Shown: positions 51,559 to 62,631 of the stretch, piece by piece | Numbering within the stretch: position 1 is the first letter of the stretch | Layout of the letters: every line of letters begins with the position of its first letter | NCBI RefSeq assembly: GCF_030373245.1 | Contig: NZ_JAUCZF010000002.1 | Location: forward strand, 124,001 to 188,000 | Source: Hydrogenophaga sp. | Lineage (GTDB): Bacteria > Pseudomonadota > Gammaproteobacteria > Burkholderiales > Burkholderiaceae_C | Length of the DNA stretch: 64,000 nt | Direction: 5' to 3' | The notes under the pieces: model-generated | The model's database searches: none | Told to the model about the DNA's origin: nothing | What the model saw: only the letters and a program-made list of their open reading frames with translations | Program-made: the position numbers and the translations under genes

Positions 51559-53292
51559 TCACTCGTTGGTAACGCTGAGCACCTCTTCCAATGACGTCAT
51601 GCCCTGCCGCACCTTGAGCAGGCCCGACTCGCGCAAGCTCCTCACCCCTTCGGCGCTCGCCTGCTGGGCAATGTCAAGTGCGCTGCCACCCCGCAAGATG
51701 ATGCGCTGAATCTCCTCCGAGATCGGCATGACCTGGTAGATGCCGACACGGCCCTTGTAGCCGTTGTTGCATGCAGAGCAGCCAACGGGCTTGTAGGGTG
51801 TCCAGCTGCCATCAAGATCCTCGGCCTTGTAGCCAGCATCCAGGAGGGCCTTGCGCGGCACATCCAATGGTGACTTGCAAGTCGCACAAAGTCGACGGGC
51901 CAGCCGCTGAGCGGTGATCAGGATGACACTGGAGGCAATGTTGAACGTGGGAACTCCCATGTTCATCATGCGGGTCAGCGTGGTCGGAGCGTCGTTGGTG
52001 TGCAGGGTCGACAGCACCATGTGGCCGGTCTGCGCCGCCTTGATCGAGATATCGGCCGTCTCCAGGTCGCGAATCTCACCTACCATGATGATGTCAGGAT
52101 CCTGACGCAGGAAAGCTTTGAGTGCTGCGGCAAAGGTCAGCCCGGCCTTCTCATTCACATTCACCTGGTTCACACCGGGCAAATTGATCTCCGAAGGGTC
52201 CTCAGCGGTCGAGATGTTGATGCCGGGCTTGTTCAGGATGTTCAGGCAGGTGTAGAGCGACACCGTCTTGCCCGAGCCGGTCGGGCCGGTGACGAGCACC
52301 ATGCCATACGGCCGCGAAATGGCCTCAAGCAAGCGTTCCTTTTCTTCCGCTTCATAGCCGAGCGCATCGATACCCACCTTGGCGCTGCTGGGATCCAGAA
52401 TACGAATCACGATCTTTTCGCCGAACAGCGTGGGCAAGGAGCTGACCCGGAAGTCGATTACCCGGTCTGGACCCACCTTGAGCTTCATTCGCCCGTCTTG
52501 GGGAATGCGCTTCTCCGAAATGTCCATGCGCGAGATCACCTTGATGCGCGAGGCCAGCTTGTCCTTGATGGCTATCGGCGGTGAAGCAATTTCGCGCAGC
52601 TCGCCATCGACGCGAAAACGCACGCGATAGGTGTGTTCGTAAGGCTCAAAATGCAGGTCGGACGCGCGCATATTGAAAGCGTCGATCAGCATCTTGTGGA
52701 GGAACTTGACCACAGGCGCGTCATCGACTTCCGACGACTTGTCCGGTGCATCGGTGGTGATCGCTTCGGTCGCCAGTTCATCGAATTCGAAGTCGCCACC
52801 GATGATGTTGTCCATCGTCTCGTTGGCGCTGGTGTTCTGGAGTTCGACCAGCTTGTTGAGCTTGTCGAACTCCGTGATCACCCAGTCCACACCCATCTGG
52901 GTCGCGAACTTGATCTTCTCTGCAGCCTGCTGGTCCGCCGGATCGGCGGTGGCCACCATCAGGCGGTTGTTGCGTTTGCTCAGAACCACAATGCGGTAGT
53001 CCAGGCAGATCTTGCTGTCCAGCAAGCCCTTGGGCAACCGCTCGACGTCAATAGCTTCCAGGTCCAGCAGGGGCGCCGCATAAGCGGCTGCCATCGTGTG
53101 CGCCATGTCGTAGGCTGACACGGCGCCCGAGCTGGTCAGCTCGGCAATGAAACTGGTTCGGCCTACCTGCGCTTTTTTGTACAGGTCCTCGGCCGCTTTC
53201 TGGCCCAGTTTGCCGGCGGACACCAAGGCGCGGCCCAAGCCCGGCAAGGCCATGGAAGCACTGTCCTGAATCACTGTATCGACTGACGCCAT
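51559..53292 (-). CDS. pilB: Type IV pilus assembly ATPase PilB
   Basis: PilB powers pilus extension. The 577-residue protein has an N-terminal MshEN-like region (to about 150), Walker A GPTGSGKTVS near 335-344, the Asp box, Walker B with ILRQDPDIIMVGEIRDLETADIS near 395-415, the His box TGHMVLSTLHTNDAPTT, and a zinc Cys tetrad (CATCKSPL and CSACNNGYKG). ATG 53292 is the start. The major pilin gene is not here. The 167 bases to the tRNA-Pro gene contain no further gene. Confidence 0.96.
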   Translation of the reverse strand: MASVDTVIQDSASMALPGLGRALVSAGKLGQKAAEDLYKKAQVGRTSFIAELTSSGAVSAYDMAHTMAAAYAAPLLDLEAIDVERLPKGLLDSKICLDYRIVVLSKRNNRLMVATADPADQQAAEKIKFATQMGVDWVITEFDKLNKLVELQNTSANETMDNIIGGDFEFDELATEAITTDAPDKSSEVDDAPVVKFLHKMLIDAFNMRASDLHFEPYEHTYRVRFRVDGELREIASPPIAIKDKLASRIKVISRMDISEKRIPQDGRMKLKVGPDRVIDFRVSSLPTLFGEKIVIRILDPSSAKVGIDALGYEAEEKERLLEAISRPYGMVLVTGPTGSGKTVSLYTCLNILNKPGINISTAEDPSEINLPGVNQVNVNEKAGLTFAAALKAFLRQDPDIIMVGEIRDLETADISIKAAQTGHMVLSTLHTNDAPTTLTRMMNMGVPTFNIASSVILITAQRLARRLCATCKSPLDVPRKALLDAGYKAEDLDGSWTPYKPVGCSACNNGYKGRVGIYQVMPISEEIQRIILRGGSALDIAQQASAEGVRSLRESGLLKVRQGMTSLEEVLSVTNE

Positions 53293-53459
53293 AAACCCGT
53301 AATCTAACGTAAATCAACGACTTGGCCGTCACAATTGACGCAACTTGTGTCGAATTTGCGGATTGTCGCGTCCTTGGCGTTGCGAGAAGGTCTCGAAAAG
53401 CTGGACCAAAACCACCCAAATCCGTGGTCCGCCGTTGAGAACTGGCGAAATGGAAGGTC

Positions 53460-53536
53460 TGGTCGGGGTGAGAGGATTCGAACCTCCGGCCTCTACGTCC
53501 CGAACGTAGCGCTCTACCTGGCTAAGCTACACCCCG
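53460..53536 (-). tRNA. tRNA-Pro (anticodon CGG)
   Basis: On the minus strand the acceptor stem CGGGGTG/CACCCCG, a D arm with AGCTTAGCCAGGTAGAGC, the anticodon stem CTACG/CGTAG around TTCGGGA, and a T arm with GGTTCGAATCC form a cloverleaf. The discriminator A and an encoded CCA end it. Anticodon CGG reads CCG. It separates pilB and ispB; no integrated element is present on either side. Confidence 0.93.
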
Positions 53537-53588
53537 AAAACGGCTGTCTTTTACCCTCGGGGAAGGGCGAGCGCGCTTCGTTTTGGCC

Positions 53589-54572
53589 CTAGGAGCGGCG
53601 CTCCAGCAGGCCAGCAGCCAATTGTAGCAAGGCATCGCTGTAGACATTGGCCGGCAGCGCGCGTGCGGCGTCAACCGCACGCTGGGCTTCGGCCATCGCG
53701 CTGCCCCGCGCCGCATCGAGTGCGCCAGACTCGGCAATGAGACTCAAGATTTGGGGCAAGTGGGTCAGATCACCTTGCTCGATCGCCCTGCGGATCACGA
53801 CCTGCTCAGCAGGCCTGGCGCGCTGAAGCGCGCAGATGATGGGCAAGGTAACCTTGCCTTCGCGAAGGTCATCGCCAAGGTTCTTGCCCAGATCATCTGC
53901 ACTGCCTTCGTAGTCCAGCACGTCGTCAATGACCTGAAATGCGGTGCCCACCGCCTGGCCATAGGTGGCGCATAGCGCTTCGGTTTGCGCGTCCGCCCCG
54001 GCCAGGATAGGGGCCAGCTGTGCGCTGGCTTCAAACAGCTTGGCGGTCTTGGAGCGGATCACCCGGAGGTAAGCCGCCTCGCTCACCGAAGCGTCGTGCA
54101 TGTTCATCAGTTGCAGGACCTCGCCTTCGGCGATCACGTTGGTGGCATCGGACAGCACCTGCATCACCCGCATCTGGTTCACGTCGACCATCATCTGGAA
54201 AGCCCGCGAGTACAGAAAGTCGCCTACCAGCACGCTGGCCGCGTTGCCAAACTGCTCGTTGGCGGTGGGTCGGCCCCGGCGCAGCGTGGACTCGTCCACG
54301 ACATCGTCGTGCAGCAGAGTGGCGGTGTGGATGAACTCGATCACGGCAGCAAGCGTGTGGCGGTGCGCATGAACAGAGCCAATCGCGCCGCTCATCAGCA
54401 ACAGCAGCGCAGGTCTCAGGCGCTTGCCACCAGCACCGATGATGTACTGGGCAACTTCCCGCACAAGCGGCACATCGGTGGTCAATCGCTGGTGGATCAC
54501 CTGGTCCACCAGCTGCATGTCCTGTGCGATCAGGTCCAGCGGATGAGATGCCTGGGAGGGAAGGGGGATCAA
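53589..54572 (-). CDS. ispB: Octaprenyl diphosphate synthase (polyprenyl synthetase)
   Basis: This enzyme makes the all-trans polyprenyl side chain of ubiquinone. The 327-residue protein has GGKRLRPALLLL near 49-60, the first Asp-rich motif LLHDDVVDESTLRRGRPT near 88-105 and the second DDVLDYEGSADDLGKNLGDDLREGK near 216-240. The longest reading uses TTG at 54572, which aligns with the start of E. coli IspB (IAQDMxxV region); an ATG 18 codons in is an alternative. It is divergent from rplU, as is typical. Confidence 0.93.
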   Translation of the reverse strand: MIPLPSQASHPLDLIAQDMQLVDQVIHQRLTTDVPLVREVAQYIIGAGGKRLRPALLLLMSGAIGSVHAHRHTLAAVIEFIHTATLLHDDVVDESTLRRGRPTANEQFGNAASVLVGDFLYSRAFQMMVDVNQMRVMQVLSDATNVIAEGEVLQLMNMHDASVSEAAYLRVIRSKTAKLFEASAQLAPILAGADAQTEALCATYGQAVGTAFQVIDDVLDYEGSADDLGKNLGDDLREGKVTLPIICALQRARPAEQVVIRRAIEQGDLTHLPQILSLIAESGALDAARGSAMAEAQRAVDAARALPANVYSDALLQLAAGLLERRS

Positions 54573-54712
54573 GATGGGGAGTCCGTCGGGGAGGGTGGAC
54601 AGGGATTGCCGACCAAGGGGCCTTGATTATAGGAACGGGGTTGGTACCGATCGACTGGATGGGTCGCTGCGCGCCTCGTTGTTGGTCCACTCCGCGTCGC
54701 TCACCTCGATGT

Positions 54713-54741
54713 TTGAGAAAAACGGCTTGTCGTGCTAAAAT
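54713..54741 (+). promoter_or_regulatory. Predicted sigma70-type promoter of rplU-rpmA
   Basis: TTGAGA (54713-54718) and TAAAAT (54736-54741) are separated by 17 bases. The predicted start near 54748 leaves about 55 untranslated bases before rplU. Confidence 0.7.
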
Positions 54742-54803
54742 CGCAGGTTCGGCGGAACTTCGTCCGTCGAACATCCATTCGTGGATTTTTTCAAGAGGTT
54801 CAT

Positions 54804-55115
54804 ATGTACGCGGTCATAAAAACCGGTGGCAAACAGTATCGTGTTGCTGCTGGCGAAAAAATTAAAGTAGAACAGATTGCTGCGGATGTGGGCCAAGAGA
54901 TCGTGATTGACCAGGTTCTGGCTGTCGGCAACGGCAGCGAGCTCAAGGTCGGCACTCCCTTGGTTTCCGGCGCAACGGTCACGGTCACGGTGTTGGCCCA
55001 CGGTAGGCACGACAAGGTGCACATCTTCAAGATGCGCCGTCGCAAGCACTATCAGAAGCGCCAGGGTCACCGGCAGAATTTCACCGAACTGCAGATTGCG
55101 TCGATCGCAGGCTGA
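54804..55115 (+). CDS. rplU: 50S ribosomal protein L21
   Basis: L21 binds 23S rRNA in the large subunit. The 103-residue protein begins [25 protein letters not shown] and contains [28 protein letters not shown], the basic rRNA-binding stretch diagnostic of L21. AAGAGG precedes ATG 54804. rpmA follows after 15 bases, and both are served by the promoter at 54713. Confidence 0.97.
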   Translation: MYAVIKTGGKQYRVAAGEKIKVEQIAADVGQEIVIDQVLAVGNGSELKVGTPLVSGATVTVTVLAHGRHDKVHIFKMRRRKHYQKRQGHRQNFTELQIASIAG

Positions 55116-55130
55116 GAGGAGTAAGAGAAC

Positions 55131-55388
55131 ATGGCACAGAAAAAAGGCGGCGGCTCTACGCGAAACGGGCGCGATTCCAAGCCCAAAATGCTCGGCGTGA
55201 AGGCCTTTGGTGGTGAACTCGTGAGCGCGGGCGCCATCATCGTGCGTCAGCGTGGCACCAAGTTTCACCCCGGCAGCAACGTCGGCCTGGGGAAAGATCA
55301 CACCCTGTTTGCCACGGCAGACGGTCACGTGAGCTTCGCTGTCAAGGGCGCGCTGAATCGCCACGTGGTGAGCATCACCCCCGTTTGA
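55131..55388 (+). CDS. rpmA: 50S ribosomal protein L27
   Basis: L27 reaches toward the peptidyl transferase centre. The 85-residue protein starts [22 protein letters not shown], with the N-terminal tail that contacts tRNA and without the cleavable extension of Firmicutes, and has [20 protein letters not shown] near 45-64. GAGGAGTAAGAG lies before ATG 55131. A terminator follows. Confidence 0.97.
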   Translation: MAQKKGGGSTRNGRDSKPKMLGVKAFGGELVSAGAIIVRQRGTKFHPGSNVGLGKDHTLFATADGHVSFAVKGALNRHVVSITPV

Positions 55389-55427
55389 GCGACGCGGTTC
55401 TGTAGCGAGTCGGGCTTTGCCCGGTGA

Positions 55428-56570
<1,143 letters not shown>

Positions 56571-56606
56571 TCCATTGTTCTCCTCACCTTCACTGATCGT
56601 CCCTGC

Positions 56607-57770
56607 ATGAGCGACATGTTGACCGGTTCCGGGGTCCCTGTGACACACCACAGCGCCTTGAAGCACGCCAAGCGCATTGTGGTCAAAGTAGGTTCCAGCC
56701 TGGTCACCAACGAAGGTCGTGGCCTGGATGAGCAAGCCATTGGTCAGTGGAGCGAGGAGCTGGCCGAGCTTGTCAAGCAAGGGCGCGAGCTGATCATGGT
56801 GAGCAGCGGTGCAATCGCCGAGGGCATGAAGCGCCTGGGTTGGGCGGTGCGACCGAAGGAAGTGAATGAGCTGCAGGCGGCGGCTGCCGTGGGTCAGATG
56901 GGCCTGGTGCAGATGTACGAGAGCAAGCTGCGCGCCTGTGGCGTCGGCAGCGCTCAGGTGCTTCTGACGCACGCCGACCTCGCCGACCGTGAGCGCTACC
57001 TCAACGCCCGCTCGACTCTGATGACCCTGCTGCAGCTGGGCGTGGTGCCGGTCATCAATGAAAACGACACCGTGGTCAATGACGAGATCAAGTTTGGCGA
57101 CAACGATACCCTCGGTGCCCTGGTGGCCAATCTGGTCGAGGCCGATGTGCTGGTCATCCTGACCGACCAGAAGGGTCTCTACACCGCCGACCCGCGCCGT
57201 GATCCCGCTGCCGAGTTTGTGCACCAGGCGCGCGCGGGAGACCCACAGCTGGAGACCATGGCCGGTGGCGTGGGGTCAAGCATTGGCCGCGGAGGCATGC
57301 TCACCAAGATCCTCGCCGCCAAACGCGCTGCGGGTTCAGGTGCATCCACCGTCATTGCCTGGGGGCGTGAGCCGCGTGTCTTGCGGCGCCTGTGTGAAGG
57401 CGAGGCCATCGGTACCAGCCTGCTTGCCAATACACCCAAGAACCAGGCCCGCAAGCGCTGGATGGCCGATCACCTGCAGCTGCGCGGGGCGGTGGTAGTG
57501 GACGATGGCGCCATCGGCAAGATCGTGGGCGAAGGCAAGAGTCTGCTTCCGATCGGCATGACCGCGGTCGAAGGCGATTTCTCGCGCGGCGATGTGATCG
57601 CGGTGCGCAGCACGGCCGGCAAGGAGGTCGCTCGAGGGCTCGCGAACTACGCCAGTTCGGAAGCTCGCATGCTGTGCCGCAAGTCTTCAGCCGACTTTGA
57701 GCGGTTGCTGGGTTACGTGGCCGAGCCCGAAATGATTCACCGCGACAACCTGGTGCTTACACGCGAGTGA
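56607..57770 (+). CDS. proB: Glutamate 5-kinase
   Basis: ProB starts proline synthesis by phosphorylating glutamate and is normally feedback-inhibited by proline. The 387-residue protein has the amino acid kinase domain ([14 protein letters not shown] near 25, [14 protein letters not shown] near 67, [24 protein letters not shown] near 152, [14 protein letters not shown] near 223). A C-terminal PUA domain extends from about 292 ([24 protein letters not shown]). An ATG at 56616 in frame is an alternative start. proA is not adjacent. Confidence 0.96.
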   Translation: MSDMLTGSGVPVTHHSALKHAKRIVVKVGSSLVTNEGRGLDEQAIGQWSEELAELVKQGRELIMVSSGAIAEGMKRLGWAVRPKEVNELQAAAAVGQMGLVQMYESKLRACGVGSAQVLLTHADLADRERYLNARSTLMTLLQLGVVPVINENDTVVNDEIKFGDNDTLGALVANLVEADVLVILTDQKGLYTADPRRDPAAEFVHQARAGDPQLETMAGGVGSSIGRGGMLTKILAAKRAAGSGASTVIAWGREPRVLRRLCEGEAIGTSLLANTPKNQARKRWMADHLQLRGAVVVDDGAIGKIVGEGKSLLPIGMTAVEGDFSRGDVIAVRSTAGKEVARGLANYASSEARMLCRKSSADFERLLGYVAEPEMIHRDNLVLTRE

Positions 57771-57783
57771 TCTGCAAAGGCAT

Positions 57784-58437
57784 TCAGGCCAGCTTGTTCA
57801 AGCTCGGCTGGGTGTCGGTGAACGGTCCGGATCCTTGTGGGTGCGGGTCGAAGCTGGCGCCGGGTGGCAACTCCATCTGCTGCTTGCCCATGGGTGAGGG
57901 CATTTCCCCGTCGTCCCAGGGGCGCGCTCGCGAGTTGCCGCGCAGGTAGCGATTGCGGTGGTCGTTGCGTGGCAGGTAGCGAGCCAGCTCGGTCAGCGCC
58001 ATTTCGTACACGCCGCGCTTGAACTCCACCACCACGTCCAGCGGCACCCAGTAGTCGTGCCAGCGCCAGGCATCGAACTCGGGGTGGCTGGTGGCGCGCA
58101 GGTTCAGATTCCAGTCCTGCGCCACCAGACGCAACAGGTACCAGATCTGTTTCTGACCTTTGTAATGACCGCGCGCGTCGCGGCGGATGAAGCGGTCCGG
58201 CACTTCGTAGCGCAACCAGTCTCGCGTGCGAGCGACGATGCTCACGTGCTCGGGCATGAGGCCGACCTCTTCGTGCAGCTCTCGGTACATCGCCTGCTCA
58301 GGCGTTTCGCCTCGGTCAATACCACCTTGCGGAAACTGCCAGGAATGGGAACGGATGCGCTTGCCCCAGAACACCTGATTTCGCTGGTTGAGCAGAATGA
58401 TGCCGACATTGGGCCTGAAGCCTTCCCTGTCAAGCAT
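57784..58437 (-). CDS. rppH: RNA pyrophosphohydrolase
   Basis: RppH removes pyrophosphate from mRNA 5' ends and triggers decay. The 217-residue protein starts [27 protein letters not shown] and carries the Nudix box [23 protein letters not shown] at 38-60, followed by the [15 protein letters not shown] region near 73. About 45 C-terminal residues beyond the enzymatic core are Pro-, Gly- and Ser-rich, longer than in E. coli. ATG 58437 gives the conserved start; a TTG four codons upstream is less likely. It converges on proB with a 13-base gap. Confidence 0.94.
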   Translation of the reverse strand: MLDREGFRPNVGIILLNQRNQVFWGKRIRSHSWQFPQGGIDRGETPEQAMYRELHEEVGLMPEHVSIVARTRDWLRYEVPDRFIRRDARGHYKGQKQIWYLLRLVAQDWNLNLRATSHPEFDAWRWHDYWVPLDVVVEFKRGVYEMALTELARYLPRNDHRNRYLRGNSRARPWDDGEMPSPMGKQQMELPPGASFDPHPQGSGPFTDTQPSLNKLA

Positions 58438-58621
58438 AATCAACCTCAAATTTTTGAACTGTCTGGATTATGCATCGCGCATGACAGATTGCGAGGTTTT
58501 GCCAACCCGGATCGGTAGCACCGCCGGGTAAACACCGATTGGCGGCGCCATCCTGGCTTGGTGCAGTCCTCCCCGCCCTGTTTTCACCACCCTTTGATCG
58601 GGCTGACCGCCCCGCGCCTTC

Positions 58622-60367
58622 ATGAAAGCTTCTCAGTTCTTCATCTCCACGCTCAAGGAAGCTCCTGCCGACGCCGAGGTGGTCAGTCACCGGCTCATGA
58701 CGCGCGCCGGCATGATCAAGAAACTGGGGGCGGGCATCTACTCGTACATGCCCATGGGCCTGAGAGTGATCCAGAAAGTGGAGCGCATCGTGCGCGAGGA
58801 GATGAACCGCTCAGGTGCGGTCGAGCTCACCATGCCGGTGGTGCAACCGGCGGAGCTCTGGCAGGAGACCGGTCGCTTCGAGAAGATGGGTCCCGAGTTG
58901 CTGCGCATCCAGGACCGGCACGGTCGAGACTTCATCGTGCAGCCCACCAGCGAAGAGGTGGTGACCGACATTGCGCGCCAGGAGCTGCGAAGCTACAAGC
59001 AACTTCCCAAGAACTTCTACCAGATCCAGACCAAGTTTCGCGACGAGCGCAGGCCGCGCTTTGGTCTGATGCGGGGGCGCGAATTCATCATGAAGGATGC
59101 CTACAGCTTCGATCGCGACGAGGCCGCCGCCAAGTCCAGCTACCAGGTGATGGCCGCGGCCTACCGCCGCATCTTTGACCGCTTTGGCCTGCGATACCGC
59201 GCGGTGGCGGCCGACAGCGGAGCCATCGGCGGCGACCTGAGTGAGGAGTTCCAGGTGATCGCGGCGACCGGCGAAGACGCCATCGTGTACTGCCCGGACA
59301 GCGACTACGCGGCCAACATGGAGAAGGCCGAAGCGCTCGCGCCGGCGGGCCCGCGCCCGGGGGCGACCAACGCCATGATGAAGACGCCGACGCCGGGCAA
59401 GAGCACCTGCGCCGACGTGGCCGAGCTGCTCGGGGTGCCGCTGGCCAACACGGTGAAATCGCTGGTGCTGGTCACCGACGAGTTGAACGAAGCGGGCGAG
59501 GTGAAGCGAAGCCAGGTGTGGCTGCTGCTGCTTCGCGGGGACCACGACATGAACGAGGTCAAGGTCAGCAAGGTGCCCGGCTTGGATGCGAGCTTTCGCT
59601 TCGCCACCGTGCCTGAGATCGAAGCGCACTTTGGCAGCAAGCCGGGTTACCTCGGCCCCATCGGCATGAAGCAGGCCGTGAAGCTGGTGGCCGACCGCGA
59701 GGTGGCTGCAATGGCCGACTGGATCTGCGGCGCCAATGAAGTCGACTTCCACTTCACCGGCGTGAACTGGGGTCGTGACCTGCCCGAGCCCGATCTGGTG
59801 GCCGACATCCGCAATGTGGTGGAGGGTGACGCCTCTCCCGACGGCAGGGGCCGGCTTGCCATTGAGCGCGGCATCGAGGTGGGCCATGTGTTTTACCTTG
59901 GCACCAAATACAGCCGGGCGATGAATGCCACGTTCCTGGCCGAGGACGGTAAACCCGCGCCGTTCGAAATGGGTTGTTATGGCATCGGCATCACCCGCTT
60001 GCCCGCTGCCGCGATCGAACAAAACCACGACGAGCGCGGCATCATCTGGCCCGACGCGATTGCGCCGTTCACGGTGGTGATTTGCCCGATCGGCATGGAC
60101 CGCAGCGCCGAGGTGAAAGCGGCGGCCGAACAGCTCCACGAGGAGTTGCTGGCCGCAGGCGTCGACGTGCTGCTTGACGACCGCGGCGAACGGCCGGGCG
60201 CCATGTTTGCCGACTGGGAACTCATTGGCGTCCCGCACCGCGTGACGATTGGCGACAAGGGGTTGAAGGACGGGCAGGTGGAGTACCAGCACCGGCGCGA
60301 TGCTGTTGCGACCAAGGTGGCCCTGGCTGACGCGATGACCTTCGTGAAAGGCCGCCTCGCCGCATGA
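58622..60367 (+). CDS. proS: Prolyl-tRNA synthetase
   Basis: This class II synthetase is of the bacterial type with an editing insertion. The 581-residue protein has motif 1 around [40 protein letters not shown] (near 37-76), motif 2 [28 protein letters not shown] near 136-163, the YbaK-like editing domain from about 225 to 390 ([17 protein letters not shown]), motif 3 [16 protein letters not shown] near 451 and the anticodon-binding domain at the end. It precedes the lytic transglycosylase gene with a 4-base overlap. Confidence 0.96.
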   Translation: MKASQFFISTLKEAPADAEVVSHRLMTRAGMIKKLGAGIYSYMPMGLRVIQKVERIVREEMNRSGAVELTMPVVQPAELWQETGRFEKMGPELLRIQDRHGRDFIVQPTSEEVVTDIARQELRSYKQLPKNFYQIQTKFRDERRPRFGLMRGREFIMKDAYSFDRDEAAAKSSYQVMAAAYRRIFDRFGLRYRAVAADSGAIGGDLSEEFQVIAATGEDAIVYCPDSDYAANMEKAEALAPAGPRPGATNAMMKTPTPGKSTCADVAELLGVPLANTVKSLVLVTDELNEAGEVKRSQVWLLLLRGDHDMNEVKVSKVPGLDASFRFATVPEIEAHFGSKPGYLGPIGMKQAVKLVADREVAAMADWICGANEVDFHFTGVNWGRDLPEPDLVADIRNVVEGDASPDGRGRLAIERGIEVGHVFYLGTKYSRAMNATFLAEDGKPAPFEMGCYGIGITRLPAAAIEQNHDERGIIWPDAIAPFTVVICPIGMDRSAEVKAAAEQLHEELLAAGVDVLLDDRGERPGAMFADWELIGVPHRVTIGDKGLKDGQVEYQHRRDAVATKVALADAMTFVKGRLAA

Positions 60368-61017
60368 GCACGGCAGCGCCGCTCCACCAGGGGCTGCTGA
60401 GCCGCCGTGCTTGCCTGGCGGCGACCGTGGCGGGTGCGGGGTCGCTGCTGGGCTGGCCCATGGTGGCCGTCGCCGGCGGGCAGCTGGAGGAGCCGCTGGC
60501 TGATTCGGTGCGCTCGGTGCTGAGTGCGGCGATCGCCAACCGGGCGCCGCCGGTGCCCGAATTCGACGACATCAACAAACGCCTGGCCCATCTGCGCTGG
60601 CTGGGCGCCATGAGCGACCGCCTGAAAAAGCGCAAGCCAGATTTCCAGACCCGCATCGAGTTCCTGCAGACCGTGTGGTACGAGTCCAAGCGCGCGGGCC
60701 TGGACACGACGATGGTGATGGGCCTGATCCAGGTGGAGAGCGCTTTCCGCAAGTTTGCGATCTCGCGCGTGGGCGCGCGCGGCTACATGCAGATCATGCC
60801 GTTTTGGTCGCGGGTGATCGGCGACGGCGATGCGGGCAAGCTCTTCAACATGCAGACCAACTTGCGATTTGGCTGCGTGATCCTGCGCCACTATCTCGAC
60901 CGCGAGCGGGGCGACACCTTCATGGCGCTGGGTCGCTACAACGGCAGCCGCGGCCGGGCCGAGTACCCGAACGCGGTGTACGCCGCGGCCAAGAACTGGG
61001 TACACCCGGACGCCTGA
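60364..61017 (+). CDS. Lytic transglycosylase (SLT domain)
   Basis: This periplasmic murein lyase has a goose-lysozyme-like SLT fold. The 217-residue protein has an N-terminal signal with a twin-arginine-like SRRACLA (Arg14-Arg15) and a moderately hydrophobic segment ending near AVAGG, so Tat export is possible. The catalytic Glu is residue 125 in [28 protein letters not shown], followed by [35 protein letters not shown] 60364 overlaps the proS stop (ATGA), an unexpected coupling but also seen in other Burkholderiales as far as I recall. Confidence 0.88.
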   Translation: MSTAAPLHQGLLSRRACLAATVAGAGSLLGWPMVAVAGGQLEEPLADSVRSVLSAAIANRAPPVPEFDDINKRLAHLRWLGAMSDRLKKRKPDFQTRIEFLQTVWYESKRAGLDTTMVMGLIQVESAFRKFAISRVGARGYMQIMPFWSRVIGDGDAGKLFNMQTNLRFGCVILRHYLDRERGDTFMALGRYNGSRGRAEYPNAVYAAAKNWVHPDA

Positions 61018-61057
61018 GGGTCTGGCGCCGACACGCCGCGCGGCGACTGCGCCTGAG

Positions 61058-62062
61058 CTACTGCAGAAAGCCGATGCGTGACTTGCAAGGACCGCTGCGC
61101 GGCAGGTCGTCGGGCTCGATGCGGTAGCGGTTGTCCAACCGGGCATTGCCAAAGGCGGTGACCAGCGCGCGGCGCATGTCTCGCGGAGCCAGATTGGCCA
61201 GCATGTCCAGCACGTCGTCGGGAGGGGAGGGCTCGAAGCGCTGTCCCCAGTCGTGCTCAGCGCGAATGCCGCGGTACAGGTGCGCCGCGATCTTGCGTGC
61301 GGCATCGGGCGACGGCGGCGCGATTTCGAACACGTTCATGCGGTTGCGGATTGGATCCGGAATCGCGCGCTCGTCGTTGGCGGTGGTGATCCAGATGACT
61401 TGGCTGGCGTCGATCGGCACTTCAGCGAATTCGTCCACGAAATTTTGAGCGGTGTCGTGTTCCAGCAGGCTGTAGAGTGAACCCAGCGGGTCGTACTGCG
61501 CATCGGAGGAGGCCTTGTCGATTTCGTCGATCACGATCACCGGGTTGGCGTACTGGCCATCGACCAGGGCTTCGAACACCTTGCCTGGTTTCGCGCCTTT
61601 CCACTGGGAAGAAGAGCCAGAGAGCAACCAGCCAGCGGTCATGGAGCTCATGGATACCAGGCTCATGCTGGTACCCAGCAGATCGGCGATCTGGCGCGCG
61701 AAATGGGTTTTGCCGACGCCCGGGGGGCCGAGCAGCAGGATGGGCGTGACCTCCAGGCTGTCGCGGCTGTCCTGGCTGAGTGCCACGTGGCGCTTCACAT
61801 CGTCAAGCACCTCACCAAAATTGGGCAGCAGGTCGTAGAGTGGTGCCATGTCCGGCACACCCGAGGGTTTGACCGCGAAGCGCTCCGGGCCTCGTTCCAG
61901 CATGCGCTGCCAGGTGTTGCGCAACACCTCGTGCTCGCGCTCGTTGCCGCTGGATTGCAGCCTGGCCAGCTTGCGCTCGACTTCGTCGGCGCTGAACACG
62001 CTGCGCATCTGGGCGATGGGCAGCCCCAGCGAGGGTGAAGCGACCAGGCTGTGTGAGCTCAT
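61058..62062 (-). CDS. Stand-alone Lon-like AAA+ ATPase
   Basis: The 334-residue protein has one AAA+ module: Walker A GPPGVGKTH at about 112-120, MSSMTAGWLLSGSSSQWKGAKPGKVFEAL as pore-loop region near 138-165, Walker B VIVIDEIDKAS near 175-185, sensor 1 QVIWITTANDERAIP near 223 and an arginine finger in IRNRMNVFEI near 241, with a small helical lid at the end. The sequence is closest in style to Lon and ClpX modules but there is no protease domain and no zinc finger. The N-terminal 75 residues are partly coiled. I cannot assign a substrate. It converges on the transglycosylase gene and runs alone. Confidence 0.8.
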   Translation of the reverse strand: MSSHSLVASPSLGLPIAQMRSVFSADEVERKLARLQSSGNEREHEVLRNTWQRMLERGPERFAVKPSGVPDMAPLYDLLPNFGEVLDDVKRHVALSQDSRDSLEVTPILLLGPPGVGKTHFARQIADLLGTSMSLVSMSSMTAGWLLSGSSSQWKGAKPGKVFEALVDGQYANPVIVIDEIDKASSDAQYDPLGSLYSLLEHDTAQNFVDEFAEVPIDASQVIWITTANDERAIPDPIRNRMNVFEIAPPSPDAARKIAAHLYRGIRAEHDWGQRFEPSPPDDVLDMLANLAPRDMRRALVTAFGNARLDNRYRIEPDDLPRSGPCKSRIGFLQ

Positions 62063-62211
62063 GCGGTTCTCCTGAAGGGTTCTTCAACGACTTCATTCAA
62101 GCATAGGCCATGCCTGATCTCAACGCGAAAAAAGCCCGATCAGAACTCGGCAATTGAAGCGATTGGCTTGCGCGTGAGAAATGCCGCAATCTGGCGCTGT
62201 GGAAAGCGCAC

Positions 62212-62234
62212 AAAAAAGCCGCCCGAGGGCGGCT
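62212..62234 (-). terminator. Rho-independent terminator of the prfA-prmC-grxD transcript
   Basis: GCCGCCC (62218-62224) and GGGCGGC (62227-62233) form the stem, with GA at the turn; the A run at 62212-62217 is the U tract on the minus strand. It lies 20 bases after the grxD stop. Confidence 0.8.
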
Positions 62235-62253
62235 GATCGATTGGGCAGGAAGT

Positions 62254-62577
62254 TCAGGCCTGACCGTTGATGACCTGCTGCAGTTCGCCCGACTCGTACA
62301 TCTCCATCATGATGTCGGAGCCGCCGACAAACTCACCCTTGACGTACAGCTGGGGTATGGTGGGCCACTTGCTGTAGTCCTTGATGCCCTGGCGCACGCC
62401 GTCGTCTTCCAGCACGTTGACCGTCTTGACGGTCTTGGGGTCCACGCCACAGGCTTTCAGAATCTGGATCGCGCGGCCGGAGAAACCGCACATGGGGAAA
62501 CTCGCGTTGCCCTTCATGAAGAGCACGATGTCGTTGGATTTGACCAGCTGGTCGATCTGGGTGTGGGCGTCGCTCAT
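62254..62577 (-). CDS. grxD: Monothiol glutaredoxin, CGFS type
   Basis: This protein binds and transfers 2Fe-2S clusters with glutathione and often pairs with BolA proteins. The 107-residue protein has the active-site CGFS with Cys30 (FPMCGFSGRAIQIL), followed by WPTIPQLYVKGEFVGGSDIMMEMYESGELQQVI, the glutathione-binding TIPQLY and GGSDI signatures. It lies 54 bases downstream of prmC. The BolA/IbaG protein at 20583 is a plausible partner. Confidence 0.95.
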   Translation of the reverse strand: MSDAHTQIDQLVKSNDIVLFMKGNASFPMCGFSGRAIQILKACGVDPKTVKTVNVLEDDGVRQGIKDYSKWPTIPQLYVKGEFVGGSDIMMEMYESGELQQVINGQA

Positions 62578-62631
62578 GGTTCAGGCTTCCTCAAGGGCAG
62601 TGAAGCGGGAAAGACCCGCAAAATCGGTCAA

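Noticed and set aside
53460..53536. tRNA-Pro as an attachment site of an integrated element
   Set aside because: There is no integrase gene or duplicated tRNA 3' end nearby; flanking genes are normal chromosomal neighbours.
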